Source: Mesodorylaimus sp. YZB2_4 (Eukaryota > Nematoda > Enoplea > Dorylaimida > Dorylaimidae). From it: a stretch of 64,000 bases of DNA. The position numbers and the translations under genes are program-made. Shown piece by piece: positions 22,920-34,461 of the stretch; positions within the stretch are counted from its first letter, which is position 1, and each line of letters starts with the position of its first letter. The stretch covers positions 806,001-870,000 of the forward strand of contig JASANH010000626.1 of assembly GCA_030248295.1 (NCBI GenBank). The letters run 5' to 3'. A model generated the notes under the pieces. It did not search any database and had not been told where the DNA came from. It saw nothing but the letters and a program-made list of their open reading frames with translations.

Positions 22920-25900
22920 TTAGGGGGGCACGTAAGGCGGTGGATCCCTTTGCTGGGGACTGGCGTGCTTTGGCCTCGGGCTCCTGTTCTCTTTCACTCC
23001 AGCCGGTTCGAAAGCGGGTGGAGGGCGATACAGCGGATTCTCATCCATGTCTTGCAACAACGGTTTCTGCCACAATTCCGTTTCCGCTTCCGACACGTGC
23101 GTCTTCCCTAATGCTCGTCCAGGACCCATTAAAGGCGGTTTAGTGATCAGAGGCGATCGTATAGGAGCTCCATTTCCAGTCCCGTTTCCGTGCGGCTTAT
23201 CCATAGCGCCGCTAGCACCAGAGAAATCGAGCGGTTGCAAAGGAGGTTTCTCATCTTTTAATAACATGGGCGTGGCCGCAGTGCTCTCCTTGTCCAAATC
23301 CACTTCGTCAGGGAAAATGACTGGGGCACCCTTGGACACAAATTCGCTCTTCGATTCCGCCCGTCCTTTCTTCTTATTCTGACGATTTCTTCGATACAAT
23401 ATGCACGCCACCAAACTGGCCACCAGCAAGAACAGCGTGATTATAACCGCGGGCAAAATCGTCGAAATGAAGAAATTATCCTGAGAAGCGGCCGACGTCG
23501 TGATCACGGTCGTCGTTGCAATCATCGTCCCATTCGTCACCCCATCCGTAGCCGATGCGGGCACAACGGCCGCCTTCGTGGCCCCCGTTTTCTCTCCGCA
23601 CACGCCGCCGTATTCGATACGTGCATTGCGAATAAGAAATGCCGGGTCCATGAATTTGCTAAATCTCGCCCGAACCTGACCATCTTGCAAAACCAATTGA
23701 GCCATGATCGCCCGCAACTCGCTTCTCGGACACCGATCGCCCAGCAACGAGATGTTACTCCACGAAAGTGTAAATCCATTCTCGCTCAACGAATTTATTC
23801 GAATATTCGCCACTTTATCTCCAAAATATTGGGCCAACTTTTGAACCAGACGAACTCGGGATTTCACATCGCTCGTGAAATTCTTTTCGTCCGCAACATT
23901 AAAGTGGATATAAATCCGATGATTTACTTTCTCCTCGATCACTCCATCCTCCACAACATCCACCGAAAAGGCGTCCGATGCCTGACGATTCCCTGAATCG
24001 ATAGCAGTAAGGCGGAATAGCGATTTCCCAATCTGAACGGGCAGACCCAATAAATGTTGCCGACTTTCATCGAGTACCAGCCAAGGCTTCTTCGGCTCCA
24101 TCAAATCGTCCAAACGTAACCTGAGATTGCTCGTATCGCCATCCTCCGTATCGTGGAACGTGTCCGGAGGAATGGCCAGATCGCATACGACATGCTGGCG
24201 ACATGTCAAAACGCCTAAAAAATGAATTTTGAACTTATTATACGACCAAATGAATAACTAAGTGTTGTCTAACTAAACCTCACTCAGACAGGACCCCCTT
24301 TTTTGTCACCCAAATCACGCTCGCAGATTCGTGAAAGAACTCCTTTGAACCAAAGCGCTCTCATATGCATCAGTCAGAAACCTGTGCAAACAGACAACCC
24401 CATGGAAAACAACATTCAATCGTGTCACGCCATATTGACACTACGCAAGAAAGGCGAGGGGGAAAAAGCATTTCAAGCGGCCGTGAGTTGTCGAAAAAGT
24501 AAACATCGCCAATCTTCTACCATCAGGAAACTAGGCCAATACCGTACTAATCGTAACATTGGGACTTACCTAAGCCGTTCTTCACCAACGGTTTATCATC
24601 GCCCGGCTTCTTCGTGGTCAAGGCAATAGTCGATCCAGTTGTTACTCTCGAAGTGAGCACCGTTGGGCGAGTCCTTACGGTCGTCGTGGTAGGAGTCGAG
24701 GTGGTCGTGGTCGTGGTACGTCTCGATGTACTCGTGGTCGACGTCGAATCCAAACCGAGCGTAGTTATGAATCCCGTAGGTCGTATTCGAATCGTAGGAG
24801 TCCTGGTCGGTATCGGGGCTCTCGTAGGCACACTCGATACTGCCACATCCACCGCCCACGTGGGCCCAGTCGGACCAACGTGAGAATGTGGCGTCACATA
24901 GGACGCTTGTCGTCGACGTCGCCTCGGTTCGTACGTGATCGACGCGACATACCAAGACGAGACTGGATGACCCCAAATTTTCCTCAAATATCCGTGCTGA
25001 GATTCGGCGGTTAATAACCAATCCAATGTCACGTCGTTTCCTTTCGTCGGAATCTTCGAATCGCAATTCATTTTCCACGTGATCACCACTTCGTTTGCAG
25101 GCGCCATCTCGCGATCATCGTTCGTTTCCCCATCCGTGCTGTTTTCGACGGAACTGGCCAAATGGATTATTCGCTTCAATGAACTAAAGCCGTCATCGCT
25201 GCCGGCCAACAATCGAATCGCTCCTTCATCCTTGACGAACGTATTTGCAACTTTTTGAACCAAAGTGATTTTCTCTTGCGCCGTCAACAAATCAAAGGCA
25301 GTACCAAAATTCAATGTCATGGTAGTCGCCGGCCCATCGTCGCACGTCATCCGTTGCTCGTACGGGACGTGGTTGGCTGGCAAACGATACTCGTCGTTGA
25401 CATTAACGGAAAAGATGTCCTTGGCTCGATTGTTCGTGCGTGTCGATTCATTGATTCTATAATTGGACTCGTCCCTGTCATTCTCGCTAATGGCTATAGC
25501 TGTCACTTGCACGTAATTCGGCCCCGTATCCTGTTCGCTCGGGATACCAATCAGCTCGGACAAATGCGGGTCCCAAATGAGCCAACTCTGCAACGTCGTG
25601 CCGCCCGCTTCAGTCACCTAGAAGAAAGGAAGACAAAATTTAGAACCTGTTCTCGATGAGAAAAGACAAGAATTTTTTGAAAAAGAACAGCGATTAAGGG
25701 AGAAAACGACTCGGCCGTGTCGGACAGGGATTGTTAGTATAAATTGATAAATCTGTGCCGACTGCATTTTTGGCATGACTCCATTCGGGGCACTCAGTGA
25801 CTTCGCCGGAGCCAGGTGGTACCAGAATAGGAATCAAACGGACCGAAAAAATGCAAATTATCTCTTATAAATAACAAAATCCGTCACGCTTTTCATTTGG

Positions 25901-26592
25901 CACGGGCTGCACCCAGGGTTGAATTCGAAATGAGCAAGACGTAAGGGTACAAATGGCGGATGAAGAAGGCCACCTGCCAACCCTGCCGCCTCTTTTCGCC
26001 CTTCGGCATGGCATAAATTACTGACATCACCGACCCTAAGCATTGACGAAAGACCAGCACCCCGACTGCTCGTTTATACTCATCACGTCAGATATAGGAT
26101 ACAAACGGGTCGATGGAGAAGTGTTCGCATCGAGCGGGGTGCATTTGAAACGAGAAGGGCCAATGCTCAGATTTCATCAAGGGCCAATCGATCAACAAGA
26201 CGAGACACTCATTTAGAATGGGCCAAGGTTGCCCCAAATCAATAACCGACTCATTTGTGCGGAAAACAAATTATTTTTCTGAGACCAAAATTGGACATTT
26301 ATAAAAACCATGCGCAACAAGACAAGGGACGATGGGGACTATGGGTGCACAAAGAAGAAAAACAGCACAATCCAATTTAGCTTACCTCGTACAAGTCCAC
26401 GTCGCCATCGAATGCTTGCTTGGGAATCTTGTATCGGAAAATCTTGCCCACCACTGCTTCGGCATCGTTTAGACCCAAATTGACGGTGACTCGTTTTTGT
26501 TGACTGAAGCCGATAACTTGATCGAGGGAGCATGAAAATAACAACAAGGCCACGCTGAACCAATTGAGGCCGATCAAAGCTGGCGCCGACAT
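22920..26592 (-). CDS. DAG1: Dystroglycan (alpha/beta precursor)
   Basis: Exons (minus) 26592-26386, 25617-24570 and 24214-22920 join in frame to 849 residues. A signal peptide is followed by cadherin-like segments, a basic cleavage-type site (EPRRRRRQASY), then a long Thr/Ser/Pro mucin-like stretch (runs of TTTTTT, TPTTTT). A second cadherin-like/SEA-like region includes YGGVCGEK. The single transmembrane segment is ILPAVIITLFLLVASLVACI, followed by basic residues. The cytoplasmic tail ends PPPYVPP-stop, the PPxY motif that binds the dystrophin WW domain. Dystroglycan links laminin-type matrix outside the cell to dystrophin and actin inside. The Gly-Ser autoproteolysis site of vertebrate dystroglycan is not evident, the region reading SENGFTLSWSN. 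Intron 1 (25618-26385) is the longest. Confidence 0.95.
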
Positions 26593-28400
26593 AGTTGCCA
26601 GAAGTTATGCCGGAATCTATTATGGCACCAGAACAAACGACAGCTCGTTCTGCTCGAATCGTTGCCCGACCGTTTCGACGACCGAAGCTCGGTACGTCCA
26701 AGCCGAGTAATGTCAACGGAAACTGCTGTCGCCTCGGTCGTCAAGCGAGACGATGCTGATCAACAAAAGGATTAACGCTACCGTTGGTATTTCCTTTGGC
26801 AATTTGGAAGGGCGACCAAAACGGCGTCCCCAATTCCGGGACAAGTCGGCCTCGAGTCGACTCGGCTAGAAAGTAAACGATGATAAATTAGGTTAGGCAC
26901 ACATGGACCAAAAAATGGACAGAATATAAACGCCCTCAAGATTGCATAGGCTACGCTCACATCCTAGGTACCCTAGCTGTAACCGAGGGTTGGCATACGT
27001 CGGGGAACAGCCTGACTCAACTCCCCTTAACGATCGAAAGAAGAGCAGATCGAAACGGGCGCATTCAAGGCCTTGAGAGGCACAGCAAAAAACAGTGAGG
27101 AACCGATTTCCGTACAACCAACGCACGAAGAGTCATATAGACACGTAAAGAAAACCCAACCGCCATTGCCTGTAACCCCCATCCTTTCAATGCCTTTATA
27201 TTTAGCGCCCAACATATCGCACTATCTCATCGAGAAGGGGAAACGGAGCCAGGCGGACGGCCGCCCCAGCATACAAAGCCATAAATAACACCCCCTCCCC
27301 TCCCCCCCAAGGCCCAAGCATCCAGGCGCGACCGGCGATCCCCGGCCGTCCATCCACCACGTCCACCAAAAGGCACCAGGCGCAGATGGCAGCGATATTG
27401 AATTGGAGAGCATAAAATCACGACCCGACAAAGGCAAAGAAGGCATCGAAAACAAACGATGACGCGGAGCAGACTGGCCTTTGTATGCAAACGAGCAATT
27501 GCCTATGAAGGCAAGCCATATACGTGCCAAGAAAGTTGACCACTTTTACGACTTGCTGAGGACCACGCCTGACTGGACCTCCCCGCGAGCTCCGGCCAAA
27601 CAGACACAACAAGCCATATAAAAATATCGTAAAAACATAAATGAGACACGCGCTGTCCATTCCTAGCGAGACATCGAGTGCCCTCCGTCAGACGTTTCCT
27701 TTCCTTTGATGAACACGTCTCCATTTACCTTGAACTATTGGCCAAAGACGCCCATAAAAAACTTGGTGGCCCGCCGAGACTCAAAGATTCGATCTATACT
27801 GTCCAAGTGACCCTAAATTAGATTCCAGTTCCGAGAATAGCTCGATCACGAATATTTTACCTAACCGCAAAACGTCGCGAGATAATCCAAAGCCATTAAG
27901 ATTTACGCGACGAATGCAAAATAAACTTCTTTCGAAAGGATTCGCTCGGATGAACTTCCAGCCACGCTCGCGCTCGCTTTTCCTCGAACCAGACTTCACA
28001 GCCCGCCGACTAAAACTCGTCGAAGAATGCACAGCAAGGAAAAGAAAAGAATTTTAGCATTGCGCACAGCAGGCTCAAGGCAGTCTTATTTTATAAGGCG
28101 GGAAATTTAAATTTTTTGCTGTACTGGTCCAATGCTTGACTTTTATTGTAGTAAAGCGGAAGTCAGCGAGAGATAAATTGATCGACCGCAGTTCAACTGA
28201 GGATGGACTGGATGCCCAATATGTAGACTAGTTGCCTACTGTTTGGAGAGCATTGGAGAATGTTACGTGACATTCTCCTTCTTGGACTGTCCATAGATGA
28301 ATCCTACTGTACTATCTGAACTCGCACGGTGACTCCAAATTGAGTTTGTATTTCACAGTTCCTAGTCATCGCAAAATAGAGTCTATCTCGCTAACTGCTG
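26593..28400. other. Upstream of dystroglycan, no gene recognised
   Basis: The first few hundred bases should hold the dystroglycan promoter and 5' UTR. Reading frames up to about 100 codons exist on the minus strand (27222-27724), but they overlap each other in several frames and show no domain or splice pattern that I trust. Confidence 0.35.
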
Positions 28401-28456
28401 TAGAAACACCAGGGCTTGGATTGGGTACTGGGAGGAGCCAAACAGCCTAAGAGCCC

Positions 28457-28473
28457 CCCCCCCCCCCCCCCCC
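28457..28473. repeat. Poly-C tract
   Basis: An uninterrupted run of C of about 17 bases. Similar runs occur at 30829-30839 (G), 31232-31245 (C), 39149-39168 (G), 44814-44823 (G), 45680-45696 (C) and 57551-57570 (C), all outside exons. Confidence 0.8.
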
Positions 28474-28839
28474 AACTTGATTTGGGAAAGCAGTTTGGCC
28501 TCTCCATACCCCGTTTCCTGGTCGATCTGCCATCGATCCCTCCTGATCAGCCAGTCACACCACCATTTCCACCGGGCCACCAACCGATCGATTGCCGACG
28601 GTGCCCCTGGCAAGAGAATCGCCCTCGCCCTCCCATCCATCAGCCGAATCGGCCCTCGATCGATAGTCGCTGGACACCATATTTTTCTGACAAGGAATAC
28701 TGCATTCCGGCCACTTTACGCTGCCCTCGCTGGTCCACTGCTCTCTTGACACTTTACACTGCCCTGGTAGCCAGTACATAAGCACGCTGCTGGCCGTGTC
28801 CTGTCATTCCGATTGACTGCTCGTTCACGAATGATGGTC

Positions 28840-29000
28840 TTGGCTGCACAAATGTGGGTCTCGTTGCCCACGCCTGTCAGTCCGTTGCCATCGCCAGTGA
28901 GCCAGTTGCCAGCGAATGTGGGTCTTGTTGCCCACGCCGGCTGGTCTCGTTGCAGTCGCCCACGAATGTTGGTCTCGGCCAACGACAGATGGGTCTGTGT
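28840..29000 (+). repeat. Degenerate tandem repeat of about 64 bases
   Basis: AATGTGGGTCTCGTTGCCCA at about 28852 recurs with one change at about 28916, and a decayed third copy (GAATGTTGGTCTCG) follows at about 28964. Short subrepeats of CAGTTGCC occur between them. No coding role is visible. Confidence 0.5.
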
Positions 29001-29199
29001 ATCGGAATGGCTGCGATGTGACGACCTCCCCGCGGTGCAGCTGGAAACTGGTCTCCCGATCAGGCCAACGTCACACAAGAAAGATAAGTCGAATACAACG
29101 AGCGACGGACGAGACCACGGACGTGGGCGAACTGCTGACTAAGCTTCGTTTACTTACGATTAGTAGACTGACACCTTAGCGGACTCCTTAACTTTCAGG

Positions 29200-29446
29200 C
29201 CCGACTTCCGATGCGAGTGGCATATGTCTGGATGATCGGGCCGGAGAAGATGGTCTCGTTGGATTGATCTCCAACGTGCTGGCCGACAATGAAGGACTCG
29301 GTGAGGTGAGTTTGGTCTCTTGCACTCCCTTCTCGCTTCTAGCTAATCGAGCTTGCTATTCAGGTATCAAACCTCAAGTCCGCACTCGTTGGTGCGTCAC
29401 GACGAGAACCCGAGCAGTCAAGCAGCGAATACAGACAAGAGTGAAT
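29200..29446 (+). other. Possible spliced coding fragment, unrecognised
   Basis: A CTTTCAG acceptor at about 29193-29199 opens a frame that reads SDASGICLDDRAGEDGLVGL and NVLADNEGLGE. A GAG/gtgagt donor at about 29308 and a TATTCAG acceptor at about 29363 continue the frame (SNLKSALVGASRREPEQSSS) to a TGA near 29446. The splice signals and an acidic, polar composition suggest a real terminal part of a gene, but I recognise no domain and cannot find its first exon. Confidence 0.25.
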
Positions 29447-30453
29447 CTGCGTACATGGCCAAACCAAATGATGAGTCAAGCTCCAACTCTGCCGTCGACC
29501 ATTGGGCGTCTTGGACGTCGGTGTGACATCTAGTGATCTCGATCGTGACAACTTGTGTACGGCGTATCATGGCTTATATTGATCATGGCCTTGTATGTAG
29601 TGGCTGTTGGGTTCCAAGGAGAAGGGCGGGTCATGGGAGCGACGAGATGACGATTCCGTGCCTTAAGAAGCATGTTAGCAAGCGAAATCATGTCGATGCG
29701 ATGACATAAGTTACATGCAGTCTCGAGTCATTCATGGTAGTGAGCGTCACAGGGCTTGCAGAAGGGGGTGACTAAAGCGTACCATACCGTGATCTAGTGC
29801 AGTGTGGGATTGATTGAGCAGTTGTTGTGCTCGTAAAGTTTTCTCTGATGCTGCGCTATCGACTGTGAGAGTCCTTGAACAATATCGTTGTAAATCCTCG
29901 TTTGTTATCCTGGGGTTAACATATCACACGGCATTAGGCGCGAGCTGCCAGATGGTACCTCGTACTTCCTACCCTCCTGGCTCCATTGCCTCTCTCAGTC
30001 AACTAGGAACCCTCTCGGAGCAGGGGTCTGTTTTGCAATGTACATCACGCTGTCTATACTCCAGTGCCAAGTGACTTATCACTAACCGCCTCCTGACTTC
30101 CAGACTAGGGTGAAGTAGGTCGGGCGAAAAAGGGTGGATCTGGATGGTCTTGGATCTTTCCTGTGTATCAGAAGGCTGCTGTGGAATTTATGATGTCTGA
30201 TCACGACGAGAAGTCAACCTACAAGAGGCTATAAAAGCTATGCAGCAGTCTGGAACGTGTGACACCTCTTCCTGTCGCCTATGCACAGCTATGCACTTGC
30301 GCACGCTGACAAAGTAGGATTTCAACAAACTGCGTGTCTTCTGCCTGGAATTATTGCTGTGATTCACGGTTCGCTTTTCAAACGAGCCCAAGTCTCCTTT
30401 CTCAAGTCAGTCAGCCTTGGTTTTAACAACCACTGCAATGATTTCCCATCGCA

Positions 30454-30504
30454 AAGTTCTCCTTGGTCTAGCTGTCCTGGTGTCAGCTAGACCAAGGAGA
30501 ACTT
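30454..30504. repeat. Perfect 21-bp inverted repeat with 9-base loop (hairpin)
   Basis: Bases 30454-30474 (AAGTTCTCCTTGGTCTAGCTG in two blocks: AAGTTCTCC, TTGGTCTAGCTG) are exactly complementary to 30484-30504, separated by TCCTGGTGT. It lies in a gene-poor region. It could be a microRNA-like precursor, a terminator-like stem, or a recent small palindrome. The stem is shorter than usual for animal pre-miRNA. Confidence 0.7.
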
Positions 30505-31752
30505 GAATGGCATCAATGACACTCTCATTTTCTTCGAGTCCAGGACAATCTGATTTGAAGGAATCTGGTGCAGATCGATCGATATCCAAAGACTAAAGCG
30601 ATCCTGCTGGCGGATTGGATTGCTGTGTGGCACATGTCGCAACATTTGCGGTGGTGGTGGCACTCGAGGTGCTACGATGGCCGATGTGCTCGCTGCTTCC
30701 GATTTACTCCTCGGTCATTGTAGAATGAGTTTCGAGCAGTTTCATAATCGTTAGTTGTCTCTTTTGAATATTTCATTACTTGTATCATATGAATGCAGGA
30801 TAACGTAAAGCCTCACTTGTTACTCGGGGGGGGGGGGGGCTATAGGATTTCAGAGGACGCCGGGACCATGAATACATGCGAGGGGGAATACACGATTTCA
30901 AAAAGGTCTCGCCGATAGGTTCGTGCACAGAAGTACGGACTGATCTTTCCGGCCTCTCTCTGGTTCAATGAGGGGGACCCCAATCGTAAGGCAGAGCACG
31001 AAACTGAGAGCTTGAACTGTGTGGACTCGTTCCTGTGGCTTGAGCCGTCCTCTAGCCAGCCCCAGTTTAGCCTAGGGCGAGGAATTTCATACTGTAGCTC
31101 CATTGATCGCGTAGGCGCAATAATAACCCCACTTTTATTAGTGATAACATGAAAAATAATAAGGGTGCAAAGTTGAGAAGGAAAGTGGGCCCTCTAAATA
31201 GGCCTTATAGTTTACAGTAGCTTATTTTGTCCCCCCCCCCCCCCGAATGGAGATACAAGTAGAGGGACTAACGTTACAGGGTTTCAAACAGGTCTGAACG
31301 GGGGGGCATACTTAGGATTTAGGGTAAACTACTATGCTTACGAGGTGCATGCTGTTGCCTAATCCATGTGCGCATCATCTCGTGTTTCTATGATCCATGC
31401 AATTATGCTTGTGTGAATCTGGTTCATCCCTTTCTATAAACCGCGATTACCACTCAAGCCAGCCAGTTCCTTTTGTTTCTGCATACCCTCGCCCACATGA
31501 CCGTAAACGTAGCGGCTCTGCGCATGACGTGAGTAACACGATCTAGGCGGACCTCACAGTCTACGTTGTATTGTTAGCCCTACCTTGTGAGGATAACGAC
31601 TTTCCGGTTTACACGCTGTCGTTCGTCGAATCCAGGTGTTGACAGAAAATTGTCAGAAGCGACACAAGAGAAAAAGGCGACACATCTACGTTGGCCTTGC
31701 AAAGTGGAAACTTGAATGAGTCTGAAAGGGTATCCTTAGCGTAAGTGCAAAC

Positions 31753-32882
31753 ATGATAAGTGATCGTCTTCTTGCTGTTGGAGTGCTTCTGAGTATTGGA
31801 ACAGCGGTGCCTCTGCCTGAACCTGATCGTTACTGGGTAAGTAAAAGCATTTTTCATGTTGGCGAGATTTGGAAAGCACAGCCATGTGATGCTAGCTGGG
31901 TCCATGCCTTTTTTCATGGATTCTAGCCAAGCCATTGCTACCAGTTAACACTGCGGCATCATAGCGGGGGGGGCTGACCGTGATGGTGTCTGCAGTGTAA
32001 AGAGCCACTGAGAGTGCAAAACGTCAGGCTGATATCGCACCATTCTTTGACCACCTCAGATTCCTGCTCTGATTGTGATTTCCAGAAGCTAAACTCCCTG
32101 AGGCATCACCCTCCTTGACCAATCAGACAACCTGACGTCCGGCGACCATCTGTTTGGCGGCAGGGGATGAACATGTGTTTTGCCATTCTCTCTGCGAGGA
32201 TGTGAGCCTTCAAGGAAACAAGTTGCCAGATGGCTCCTTTGAGGTCGTGGTCAAAAGTGGCATAGCAGCTTGTTTTCTTTCAGCATCTCAACAGGTACCA
32301 TCTCAGTCCTTGTACCTTTTATAGGAAATTCAGAGAGCCTTTACTCACCGCCCGATCCATTATGAAGATTGCCACCCCGAATGTGATCAGCTTCACGGAT
32401 GCTACGAAAAGCTAACAGCTACCGCCTGCCTTTTGTGTCGACGTTTCAAAGTCATGCTCAGAAATCGAAGTGGATTCAAATGTGTGTCCGAATGCGGCCC
32501 CAAATTTTACATTGATTGGCAATCAAAGCGTTGCAGTTCTTGTCGCAGCGACTGCGCCACCTGCTCGGATCCTTATTATTGCGACCAATGTCCAGATGGC
32601 TACTTTTTGGTCGAAGTCGATCCAGAGCACCTGGATCATGGGCGATGCCTGGAAGAATGTCCAGATGGTTTCAAAGAGGACATGAGCAATCCTAGAGCCC
32701 TTAAGTGTGTTCCCTCATGCGGTAAACACTGTCTCGAATGCCAAGCAAACAACGTGTGCTGGCGATGCAAGGACAGATACTTCCTCACTCCAGATTACGA
32801 GTGCGTCCGAGACTGCGGGGAAGGATACATAAATGATTCCGAGAATCGCATGTGCGTTGGTGTTTTTGGAACTGCTTTCTGA
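31753..32882 (+). CDS. Secreted furin-like cysteine-rich (FU repeat) protein
   Basis: Exon 1 (31753-31836) encodes a signal peptide (MISDRLLAVGVLLSIGTAVP) ending at YW/gtaagt. Exon 2 (32325-32882) follows in phase 0, giving 213 residues. Exon 2 starts with CHPECDQLHGCYE and CLLCRRF, the spacing seen in the furin-like domain of EGF- and insulin-receptor ectodomains. Further FU-type units follow (CVSECGPKFYIDW, CSSCRSDCATCSD, CDQCPDGYF, CLEECPDGF, CVPSCGKHCLECQ, CWRCKDRYFL, CVRDCGEGYIND). There is no membrane segment or kinase. The last unit is incomplete (ENRMC then VGVFGTAF-stop), so either the protein ends here or a further exon is missed. It may be a soluble growth-factor-binding or receptor-like protein; the function is not established. 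Confidence 0.7.
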
Positions 32883-34461
32883 CTGCTTTCATTTGTTCAT
32901 GTGGGTATGTCCCCGGAAGTGCAGGTCTCTTTGAGCAAAGTACACTGCAGTATTCTGCGGCCTGTAGACGAAGTGGATGGTGTTATGCGACATTGTGTAC
33001 TGCACTGCAGGATTTAAAACCATGATTGGTAGGATGTTGATGGCAGTGTGATGCGTGGAGTTCCAGCAAGATCATAAGTAATGAATGACAGATTAGTGGT
33101 AAGAGAGTGATTCTAGGAATTCCCTTTCCTGACGGTGGTTGAAGGTAGGGTATCGGCATGTCGGGTCTTCATATTGCGACAGATGTGTTTGGCCTGTGCA
33201 GAAGACAGTGTATTTGATTGCCCTATATACGTTGCAGTATGTTGTCGCCTTGAATGGCATTCAGCTCATCAGCTGCCTTTCTTAGCCGCTCGATACGCTC
33301 CCCTTCCGATACGAGGCGGAAACCTGACGTGTTGATCTCTCTGGCTTCGATGACTAGGAGGCCCGCGTGGTTTTTGAGATCTCTCGCGGTATCTTCTTCG
33401 ATGTAGGTCTATTCAGCCTATAACAATATGCGGTCATTAGAACTTAAGATTTGTATGTGTCTCTACTAATCGTGTTTGTCTTGGATTTGATGTACACTGA
33501 TTTTTCTTGGTGCTTTGAAGCTAGCTACCTGAGCACTTTGGATCCCGCTCTTACCCAAGTATGTGGCAAGCTGGCACATACCTGCACCATTTATTTCAGT
33601 AATGTGTGTGGTTATATCGATCAGTTGCTATGTGGAGATGACCGGCTGTGAGCGTGGGTGCGTGGGCTTACCGCAGCTCTATGTAAACAGTGATCATACA
33701 AAGAGAAAAATGCATCTGGTTATCTTTGGCAAAGCCCGGTAACTCAAGTTTATTACTGTAAATTTTGACACAGTAGCTTGAGTAACAACCACATAACAGA
33801 GAGGCCACTATTTTAGGCTCTAAAATTATACTGTGCATGGTTACAAGAAACACCACTCGCGGTTATTATCTTTCTTGTTAACAAAACAACTGCTAACAAC
33901 AACTGTTAACAACTGCTTTGTGCTATAGGGTGTGATGAAGACCATGTTTGCACACTGCTTCTGTGTTTCCCCATGACAATATACGAACTTTGAGCTGCAA
34001 AATTAGGGTTGGATGATAAATCTGGCGGCTCAGAATTACCACCTGCATCCAGCAGGCAGTGGTGTCTCTTGTTTGTGTATCTAGCCAATCATGTTGAGAG
34101 GGTATTTGTCGACTTGTGTGCACTGCTGCTGTTTGTAAAAACTTCCAGTCTGACTGCTCTCATCAGTTCGTACTGACTTTAGTGGTCTGACCCACAACCT
34201 GCATAATGAGCACTCTGCTCACTTGTCAGGTCTGCAATTGCCATAAAGTAAGTCCAAGAAACTGTTCAGGCTAGAGCCCAGTACAGTCCTCCTACCCAAC
34301 CTTTGCATGTGCTCAAGCTTTTCATTCGCGCTGGTTCGCGCGCTGCATAATGAGCACTCTCGATAGCGACTCTTATCTCCCCCCTAATCATTCCCATCGC
34401 CTCTTGCACCCTTTTTGCACCAGTTTATCGATATCATCCAAGCAAAAGTCATGTTTTTGAG
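32883..34461. other. Spacer without recognised gene
   Basis: About 1.6 kb. Small frames are present (for example near 33135-33335 and 33451-33651), but none has domain or splice support. Possible undiscovered 3' exons of the furin-like gene would lie here. Confidence 0.3.

Larger units (their letters stand above)
28401..31752. other. Gene-poor stretch before the furin-like gene
   Basis: Apart from the entries listed separately (poly-C, tandem repeat, possible spliced fragment, hairpin), I see no supportable gene. A poly-G run lies at 30829-30839 and a poly-C run at 31232-31245. Confidence 0.35.

Noticed and set aside
24596..25078. Minus-strand frame of 160 codons rich in Asp and His
   Set aside because: It is an alternative frame through the Thr-rich mucin region of dystroglycan.
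28416..28781. Proline-rich plus-strand frame
   Set aside because: The proline run is only the translation of the poly-C tract, and no supporting splice or domain signals were found.
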